A stretch of 64,000 nucleotides of DNA, taken from positions 620,001 to 684,000 of the forward strand of contig NZ_CP151843.1 in the NCBI RefSeq assembly GCF_038452265.1. The letters run 5' to 3'. The DNA comes from Vibrio diazotrophicus (GTDB lineage Bacteria > Pseudomonadota > Gammaproteobacteria > Enterobacterales > Vibrionaceae). The notes below the pieces were generated by a model. The model saw only the letters and a list, made by a program, of their open reading frames with translations. It made no database searches and was not told the DNA's origin. Of this stretch, positions 58,532 through 64,000 are shown one piece after another; the first letter of the stretch is position 1, and each line of letters opens with the position of its first letter. Made by a program: the position numbers and the translations under genes.

Positions 58532-59671
58532 TTAACGCAGCTCAGGTTCGTCCCAAAGATTCAGTTTCACGCCAATACCTTGTTCAATTGCGTTGCGATA
58601 AACAACCGTTCCCCAAGCTACGTCTTCAACAGGTAAACCGCCTACCGACAAAATGATGATCTCCTCATCGTTTTGACGACCAACCGCATCCCCAGCGACG
58701 ATTTTGCCTAAATCTTCGAACTGCTCTTTTTTCATTAAGCCTTCTTCAATCATGTCCATAAAACGAACGCCAATGATTGGAATGTATTGGTGCGCCGGTT
58801 TTGGCACTTCTTCAAACCATGCGTCATAAAGGCCAGGGTTATCCGCTACTTTGCGAACATCTTCTTTTTCAAGATCGGAATCTAAGCGGCAGTACGCAGG
58901 CATTGAGAGGAATGCTCCCGGTTTTACCCACTTGCGTTTTACTTCTGGATAGCTAGACACATCACCAGTCTCACCGGAGTTGCAGTAAGTAACGATGTCA
59001 GCATCACGGACAACATCTTCAATGGTATCAACAACTTTTACTGAGGTAATTTGTGGGTAGTTAACGTGAACCCAGGTAGTAAAATCATCAAGACTCTTCT
59101 TACCGCGCCCTTTAACTTTGAGCGTATCGATTAGCGGGCATGCAGCCATGAAAGCCGCTACCGATGTCTTACCCATTACACCCGGACCTAATAAACCAAT
59201 CACTTTTGAATCTTTACGTGCAAGGTAACGAGCACCTACCCCCGGAACAGCGCCAGTGCGGTATGCGGAAAGCAGGTTAGCGGACATATGAGCCAACGGA
59301 GCGCCGGTGTCAGCGTCGTTAAGCGTGAACATCAAAATCGAACGTGGTAGACCTTTTTCTCGGTTGGCGATATTAGAGCCATACCATTTCACGCCACAGG
59401 TTTGGAAACTACCGCCTAAGTACGCTGGCATCGCCATCAAACGGCGGTCTGGAGAGTGTTTTGGCATGGTTGCAAATTCAGGCTCTTCCGGGAAAGTGAT
59501 CATTGCACCATGAGAGTCGTTGTTTGCTCCCGCCATACGGTAATCTCCGCGATATAGCAGTGCGAACATCTCTTCCATCGTGTCCACACATTGAGGCATG
59601 TTGGTTACGCCTGCTTCGATCATGTCCTTTTCAGAGAGATAGATAAAATCAATTTTCGTGTTTGCTGACAT
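58532..59671 (-). CDS. Ornithine cyclodeaminase/mu-crystallin family protein
   Basis: This 379-residue NAD(P)-binding protein of the OCD/mu-crystallin family has an N-terminal substrate domain with MPAYLGG and CGVKWYGSNIANREKGLPRSILMF. A Rossmann domain with IGLLGPGVMGKTSVAAFM follows, preceded by LLSAYRTGAVPGVGARYLA, the family signature. The mature start is ATG 59671 after an AGGTGAATGT site. Relatives deaminate ornithine to proline, or reduce cyclic ketimines such as pyrroline- and piperideine-carboxylate. The FAD oxidase and RidA-like neighbours support a ketimine role. It is probably the first gene of the operon, divergent from an AraC regulator. Confidence 0.87.
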   Translation of the reverse strand: MSANTKIDFIYLSEKDMIEAGVTNMPQCVDTMEEMFALLYRGDYRMAGANNDSHGAMITFPEEPEFATMPKHSPDRRLMAMPAYLGGSFQTCGVKWYGSNIANREKGLPRSILMFTLNDADTGAPLAHMSANLLSAYRTGAVPGVGARYLARKDSKVIGLLGPGVMGKTSVAAFMAACPLIDTLKVKGRGKKSLDDFTTWVHVNYPQITSVKVVDTIEDVVRDADIVTYCNSGETGDVSSYPEVKRKWVKPGAFLSMPAYCRLDSDLEKEDVRKVADNPGLYDAWFEEVPKPAHQYIPIIGVRFMDMIEEGLMKKEQFEDLGKIVAGDAVGRQNDEEIIILSVGGLPVEDVAWGTVVYRNAIEQGIGVKLNLWDEPELR

Positions 59672-59959
59672 ACATTCACCTGTATCCATAGGGTTAATTG
59701 TTAGTCCTCTCTCGTAGCCTTCCCATCAACACAAAAGTTCAAACCTTAGCGTGATTTTTGTGACTCTTCCTTGAGTGGATAACTCGATACTAGTGAGCGA
59801 TTTTTTGTGCGTATTGTATTTTTGCGACACAGATAAAAATCTTTTCCGCCATTTTTAAATTCTGATTTTTGGCACACTTGCTGCTAATCACGAAAACACT
59901 AGGGAAACAAAATCGTTACGATTTTTTAATATTTAAAGCAGACGGAAAGGCAAGAAATC

Positions 59960-60793
59960 ATGTTAAGTTCATCTCACTCCTATCAGGTGGCGAACATACA
60001 CTCCAAACAACCTTGGTTTGTTCTCAGCGCCGAAAAATATGCCACGAACTTAACGACGGAGAATCCCGTTATTTCTCATTTCTACAGCTTTGAAGTGGGT
60101 AAATCTCAAGCCCCAACGACAGCCATTCCAGACGGTTGTGTTGACCTGCTTTTTGATTGTGATTCCGACAGCCCTATGGGTTTGGTTTGCGGTACAACTT
60201 TGGAAGCGACCGAAGTCGCTTTTAACCAAGACCATCGCTATTTTGGTATGCGTTTTGTACCAGGTTTTATCCCCGACTTTATAGAAATTTCAGCTCCAGA
60301 ATTGACCAACAAACAGTGCAATATTGTCGATGTAGTCTTGAATTCTCAGGATCTGGTTGAACAAATTGTTAGTGCCAGTTCTTTTCAAGAGCAGGTACAA
60401 ATCGCCAAACAATTTATGCGTGGAAAACAAGGTAGAAAGCCCACCAATTTAACCCATCAAGTCGCCGCCAAAATTTGTCATGAGAAGGGAAATATTCAGG
60501 TTCAGGATCTAGAAACATTTACGGGTTATTGCAGCCGGACTCTACAACGCCAGTTTCGCGCAGATCTCGGGCTCACACCCAAAGCATTTTGTCGTGCAAT
60601 TCGCTGCCAATCTGCCATTTACGATATAAACCATCTCGATAAAGTCGCTTTTTCTGACCTCGCTTTTAACTTAGGTTTTAGCGATCAATCCCACTTTCTC
60701 CGTGAATTTAAAAAGCTGGTTAGCGCGACTCCACTTGAGTATCAGAACCGAGTAAAGCAGAAGACTTATCTCGATCGAATTCAGTGTTATTGA
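59960..60793 (+). CDS. AraC-family activator of the amine-catabolism operon
   Basis: This 277-residue protein has an N-terminal effector domain (about 15-150: TTAIPDGCVDLLFDCDS and RYFGMRFVPGFIPDF, similar to the DUF6597-type sensor domains) and a C-terminal AraC helix-turn-helix (residues 165-265: VQDLETFTGYCSRTLQRQFRADLGLTPK and FSDLAFNLGFSDQSHFLREFKKLVS). It is divergent from the OCD-like gene across a gap of about 290 bases and is the likely activator of that operon. The start at 59960 has an AAAGG element nine bases upstream. The ligand is unknown. Confidence 0.85.
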   Translation: MLSSSHSYQVANIHSKQPWFVLSAEKYATNLTTENPVISHFYSFEVGKSQAPTTAIPDGCVDLLFDCDSDSPMGLVCGTTLEATEVAFNQDHRYFGMRFVPGFIPDFIEISAPELTNKQCNIVDVVLNSQDLVEQIVSASSFQEQVQIAKQFMRGKQGRKPTNLTHQVAAKICHEKGNIQVQDLETFTGYCSRTLQRQFRADLGLTPKAFCRAIRCQSAIYDINHLDKVAFSDLAFNLGFSDQSHFLREFKKLVSATPLEYQNRVKQKTYLDRIQCY

Positions 60794-60887
60794 ACTTATT
60801 TGGGGCAACAATGCTCAAATTACGCACAAAATGTGTGCTTTTTATTTCTAGAATCACCCCCGATATCTGGATGTAAAATTTCGTAAA

Positions 60888-60902
60888 TGACAATTATTAT
60901 CA
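60888..60902. promoter_or_regulatory. Fur box upstream of the SIP gene
   Basis: TGACAATTATTATCA fits the 7-1-7 Fur consensus TGATAAT-N-ATTATCA with one mismatch. It lies about 85 bases before the SIP start, in the promoter zone. Confidence 0.78.
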
Positions 60903-60987
60903 TTGATAAGCTGTATTTTTATAGCTAAAGTAGCGTCGCAATCAATAAAAAAACGAATATATTTTTATAAGTACGAAAGAAGTTACT

Positions 60988-61776
60988 ATGCAGAAAAATC
61001 AAAATAAAAGAAGCGCTTACCCGTTAACGGTTATTGACGCTGAAAAAATTTCACCCAGCATTCAAAGAATTACATTACAAGGTGATGCTATTGCTCACTT
61101 TGGAAAACAAAACGAAGGCGACTACATCAAACTTCTGTTCTCACCAGAAGGTTCAACTCAACTCTCAGATTTAGATGAAGACGCAAGACCAATCATGCGC
61201 ACTTATACAATCCGCGAGTTTGATGAACAGAAAAACAGCATTGTGGTCGATTTTGTCCGCCATATCACTCATGACCCATCGTCTGGATTTGCCGCCCGTT
61301 GGGCAATGAATGCAAAAATAGGCGACACCATTTCGATTGCAGGACCGGGCCAAGGACAATCCACGAATCCAAATGCAGATTGGGTATTTCTAGCTGCTGA
61401 CATGACTTCACTACCAGCACTGGCGGTAACACTGGCAAACCTAGATAAAAATGCGTGCGGTTATGCAGTTATTGAGGTTAACGAACATGAAGATGTGCAA
61501 ACACTTGAAGCACCACAAGGCGTCAAAGTAATTTGGGCCATTGCTGAGTACGGCGATAAATTGGTTGATCTGGTCAAAGCTCAGGTTTGGCTAGAAGGAC
61601 AATGTGCCGTTTGGTGCGCGTGTGAGTTTGATTCGATGAAAGCCCTGCGCCAATACTTCCGCAATGACAAAGAGATAGACAGAGATTTCATCTATATCAG
61701 CAGTTACTGGAAAAATGGCGTGAGCGAAGATGGTCACAAAGTGATTAAACGACAAGACGCGGAAGAACAACACTAG
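60988..61776 (+). CDS. Siderophore-interacting protein (ViuB/SIP family ferric-siderophore reductase)
   Basis: This 262-residue FAD- and NAD(P)H-binding reductase of the SIP family has an N-terminal FAD-binding_9 domain (YPLTVIDAEKISPSIQRITLQGD, RPIMRTYTIREFD, FVRHITHDPSSGFAARWAMNAKIGDTISIAGPGQG). The C-terminal SIP domain has FLAADMTSLPALAVTLANL and a terminal SSYWKNGVSEDGH. It releases iron from imported ferric siderophores in the cytoplasm by reduction. A Fur box lies in its promoter, so it should be derepressed in iron starvation. No siderophore synthesis or receptor genes are adjacent. Confidence 0.92.
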   Translation: MQKNQNKRSAYPLTVIDAEKISPSIQRITLQGDAIAHFGKQNEGDYIKLLFSPEGSTQLSDLDEDARPIMRTYTIREFDEQKNSIVVDFVRHITHDPSSGFAARWAMNAKIGDTISIAGPGQGQSTNPNADWVFLAADMTSLPALAVTLANLDKNACGYAVIEVNEHEDVQTLEAPQGVKVIWAIAEYGDKLVDLVKAQVWLEGQCAVWCACEFDSMKALRQYFRNDKEIDRDFIYISSYWKNGVSEDGHKVIKRQDAEEQH

Positions 61777-61800
61777 TTTTCGAACGGCGAACAGACAGAT

Positions 61801-61834
61801 AAAAATAGCCTGCTAATGCAGGCTATTTTCTTTC
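61801..61834. terminator. Bidirectional terminator between SIP and GntR genes
   Basis: AAAATAGCCTGC (61802-61813) pairs with GCAGGCTATTTT (61818-61829). A and T runs flank both sides, so it serves both convergent transcripts. Confidence 0.9.
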
Positions 61835-61844
61835 TTAGGATTGT

Positions 61845-62549
61845 TTATCTGGAGAGTTGAGCGACTGATTCGATACTGATAGCGTCATGACGCCAATACT
61901 CGATGTCGCAACATATTGCGTCACCATTGGCATCATAATTAACCCTCTCAACAACCATGGTTGGTGTACCATCGGTTGCTCGCAGTGCTTGTGCAGTTTC
62001 TCCCAGCAGTGAGCTTGTCGAAATGCGGTAACGTACCGACTGGTATTGCGTCGAGTAGTGTTCTTTATAGAGTTCGGTTAATGACTGTGACATGTCGTGA
62101 GACAAAAGATCAGGGAACAACTCAGGGCGAATATAGTGAGTCACAAATACCACAGGACGAGCATCAAGGTATCGCACTCTGTCCACTCGATAGATATCCG
62201 AGAAGGGTTTTAATCCAAGCAGTGCTGATGCTTGTTTGTTGGCGATCATCGCTTTCGCTGCAATCAGCTCAGTTTTAGGCACACGGTTTTGCGCCTCAGC
62301 CATCTTATTGAAATTAAGCGTTTGTGTAGGGTCATAACGTAGTGGATCTGGGGAGATAAACCAGCCACGTCGGTCTTCACGGAATACACGCCCTTCAGCT
62401 TCAAGTAGCGATAACGCCTCACGCAGTGTTACGCGAGTAGTATCAAATGACTCTGCCAATTTGCGCTCAGAAGGTAGCTTCTGTCTTGGAGATAACATGC
62501 CAGCGTCGATTTGTTCAACGATGGCATCTTTAATTTTCACGTATTGCAC
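61845..62549 (-). CDS. GntR-family regulator (HutC/UTRA type)
   Basis: This 234-residue protein has an N-terminal GntR winged helix (YVKIKDAIVEQIDAGMLSPRQKLPSERKLAESFDTTRVTLREALSLLEAEG) and a C-terminal UTRA ligand domain (about 95-230: IYRVDRVRYLDARPVVFVTHYIRPELFPDL). I prefer the GTG at 62549, preceded by GAAAGGA. A GTG at 62582 is possible but would put 11 unlike residues ahead of the winged helix. Similar regulators control phosphonate or amino-acid metabolism. No target gene is adjacent, because the next gene is yjjG in the same direction. The ligand is unknown. Confidence 0.8.
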   Translation of the reverse strand: MQYVKIKDAIVEQIDAGMLSPRQKLPSERKLAESFDTTRVTLREALSLLEAEGRVFREDRRGWFISPDPLRYDPTQTLNFNKMAEAQNRVPKTELIAAKAMIANKQASALLGLKPFSDIYRVDRVRYLDARPVVFVTHYIRPELFPDLLSHDMSQSLTELYKEHYSTQYQSVRYRISTSSLLGETAQALRATDGTPTMVVERVNYDANGDAICCDIEYWRHDAISIESVAQLSR

Positions 62550-62601
62550 AGTATTCCTTTCACCTACATCTTGTGAGCACACCCATTTTTGTGGATGAGA
62601 A

Positions 62602-63276
62602 TTACGCTAACAGAATACTACGCAACTCATGCAAGGATTGCACTTCATAATGCGCATTAATCCCTTCGGGTCTTTCATGTTGATGCACGTTCAACCAACA
62701 GGTTTCGATACCAAAGTTTAAGCCACCAAGGATATCTGAATGAGGATTATCCCCCACCATCAGTACTCGCTCTTTGCTCGGGTTACCCATTTTCTCCATT
62801 GCATGCTGGAAAATACCTGCATCAGGCTTAGCGACGCCCACTTCTTCTGATATCACAACATGATCAAAGTATTGAGTCATACCAGTTCTTTCCAAACGAA
62901 TAGCCTGAAGTTCAGTAAAACCGTTAGTAATAATGCCAAGCTTCGCTTTGCCATTTAGTGCATCCATCAGCTCTTTTGCACCCGGTAGTAAAGTGCAGAT
63001 ATCGGCCATCGCTTCTAAGAATGCGCTGTTCAATTCCGCTGTGGTGGTCTCGAGTTTCTCTGCCCAAGCTTTAAAGCGGATATGCTTAAGTTCTTCGGCG
63101 GTAATGGTTCCGTTTTGATAATCGACCCAAAGTGGCTTATTAACCTGCTGATAATGATGAAAATCTTGTTGTGTAAAATTCACGCCTTTGCGTTCAAACA
63201 TTAACTGCATGCCTTTTAAAGCATCGAAATGGAACAAGGTTTCGTCAGCATCAAATAATATCCAGTCGTACTTCAT
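62602..63276 (-). CDS. yjjG: HAD-family pyrimidine 5'-nucleotidase YjjG
   Basis: This 224-residue haloacid-dehalogenase phosphatase has motif I ILFDADETLFHF (nucleophile aspartate 9 and catalytic D11), motif II TNGF, the motif III lysine in VAKPDAGIF and motif IV VLMVGDNPHSDILGG. YjjG dephosphorylates dUMP, dTMP and damaged pyrimidine nucleotides, which protects the nucleotide pool. ATG 63276 follows TTGAGGAGACAG, and longer frames to 63342 read through this site. It is divergent from a LysR gene. Confidence 0.9.
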   Translation of the reverse strand: MKYDWILFDADETLFHFDALKGMQLMFERKGVNFTQQDFHHYQQVNKPLWVDYQNGTITAEELKHIRFKAWAEKLETTTAELNSAFLEAMADICTLLPGAKELMDALNGKAKLGIITNGFTELQAIRLERTGMTQYFDHVVISEEVGVAKPDAGIFQHAMEKMGNPSKERVLMVGDNPHSDILGGLNFGIETCWLNVHQHERPEGINAHYEVQSLHELRSILLA

Positions 63277-63378
63277 ATCTGTCTCCTCAAAAACGGTGTG
63301 CCTAGTGTAGATTGTTTTCCATAAAATGATAATCTCTATCAACGGAAACTTGTTGTTAATTTAGAGGCAACAATAATC

Positions 63379-64000
63379 ATGGACAATACTTTCTCTACCA
63401 TCCCTATTTTCGTTGCTGTCGTCGAATGCGGGAGCTTTTCGCTTGCTGCCGAAAAGCTGGGCGTAACGAAATCGGCTGTCAGTAAACGGGTTACCCAGTT
63501 GGAAGATGAGCTTGGTATACGACTGCTCAATCGTACAACAAGAAAGCTGAGCCTGACTGAAGCAGGCAAGCGTTACTATGACCATGTTTCTCAAGCACTA
63601 GCTTTGGCACAACAAGGGATGGACGCCGTTACCGAGCTGCAAGGTGAGCCTAAAGGTAAACTTAAGATAACCGCCCCAATGTCTTTTGGCGTGCTTTACA
63701 TCGCCCCTATCATTGCCGAATTTCTTGAGCAGTTTCCAAAAGTCACTATCGACCTACAACTAGAAGATCAAATGGTCGACTTAATCGAAGGAGAGTTCGA
63801 CCTCGCCATTCGTATTGGCAACCTACCTATCTCAAATCTGGTGGCAAAGCGTCTAGTCAATTGCAAAAGCGTCTTGTGCGCATCACCTGAATACATAAAG
63901 CGTAATGGCTCACCGAAAAAGCCCTCTGATTTGATCGATCATAACTGCCTTGTTTACTCCTATTTCAGAGGCGGCAGTGAATGGACATTCGAGCAAGCGC
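63379..64000 (+). CDS. LysR-family transcriptional regulator (cut by window end)
   Basis: The frame from ATG 63379 stays open to the end of the window, giving 207 residues of a LysR-type regulator. It begins MDNTFSTIPIFVAVVECGSF with SLAAEKLGVTKSAVSKRVTQLEDELGIRLLNRTTRKLSLTEAG, the winged helix of the CrgA-like subfamily. The effector domain starts near KLKITAPMSFGVLYIAPIIAEFLEQFPKV and continues to DLAIRIGNL. An AGAGG element lies about 11 bases before the start. The C-terminal third is missing only because the window ends. The target is unknown, although it is divergent from yjjG. Confidence 0.88.
   Translation, partial: MDNTFSTIPIFVAVVECGSFSLAAEKLGVTKSAVSKRVTQLEDELGIRLLNRTTRKLSLTEAGKRYYDHVSQALALAQQGMDAVTELQGEPKGKLKITAPMSFGVLYIAPIIAEFLEQFPKVTIDLQLEDQMVDLIEGEFDLAIRIGNLPISNLVAKRLVNCKSVLCASPEYIKRNGSPKKPSDLIDHNCLVYSYFRGGSEWTFEQA

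Noticed and set aside
63327..63341. Second Fur-box-like sequence (TGATAATCTCTATCA) between yjjG and the last LysR gene
   Set aside because: Only the left half is good and the right half has two mismatches. Neither neighbour is an iron gene, so I did not call it a site.

Overview
The window looks like a Vibrionaceae chromosome, most probably a Vibrio. The gene families, the moderately AT-rich composition, a DUF3332 lipoprotein, the yhdT-panF pair, a Fur-controlled ViuB-type siderophore-interacting protein and a complete yejABEF operon all point that way. This is inferred from gene content, because no 16S gene is present.

Layout. 1-2.6 kb: a heterodimeric MdlAB-type ABC exporter, its first gene cut by the window edge. 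2.9-6.7 kb: two regulator-enzyme pairs (AraC with an iron-dependent alcohol/aldehyde dehydrogenase; a NmrA-like reductase with a one-cysteine HxlR repressor). 6.9-32 kb: a large xylose/xylan island. It holds xylFGH facing xylA, xylB facing xylR, then a TSUP permease/LysR pair and a GNAT gene, a LacI regulator, two leaderless GH3 glycosidases, an exported GH10 xylanase, a CUT1 oligosaccharide ABC transporter, a second XylR-like regulator and two MsmX/UgpC-type ATPases. The logic is: GH10 cuts xylan outside the cytoplasm, the CUT1 transporter imports the oligosaccharides, the cytoplasmic GH3 enzymes release xylose, and XylA and XylB convert xylose to xylulose 5-phosphate. XylFGH takes up free xylose. 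CRP-like sites sit in three of the control regions.

32-36.8 kb is ordinary core genome: Nudix, yhdT-panF, tRNA-Gly(TCC), DUF3332 lipoprotein, a small acidic protein and an S4 RNA-binding protein. 36.8-44.2 kb is a signalling cluster: a lone periplasmic solute-binding protein, two paralogous NarL-type response regulators, a LysR, a GGDEF cyclase, an EAL phosphodiesterase and a second periplasmic sensor domain. An IS903-like element with no target duplication joins the broken end of the sensor gene to a receiver-truncated EAL gene. I read this as an IS-mediated deletion that removed the kinase of a BvgS/RocS-type system.

44.5-55 kb: GST/TetR with an inverted-repeat operator, yejABEF, Nudix, a DHH phosphoesterase, a DUF333 lipoprotein, a 237-bp structured element flanked by nearly identical hairpins (a probable IS200/IS605-derived MITE), and yqjG. 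55.2-60.8 kb: an amino-acid permease, FAD oxidoreductase, RidA-like and ornithine-cyclodeaminase-like set, with a divergent AraC activator, that probably degrades an amine or imino acid of unknown identity. 61-64 kb: a Fur-boxed SIP gene, a GntR regulator, yjjG and a LysR gene that runs off the end.

No CRISPR array, rRNA, prophage or defence system was seen. The most noteworthy items are the IS-rearranged c-di-GMP signalling locus, the hairpin-bounded MITE, the duplicated CUT1 ATPases with a second XylR, and the amine-oxidation cassette whose RidA-like protein lacks the canonical arginine.
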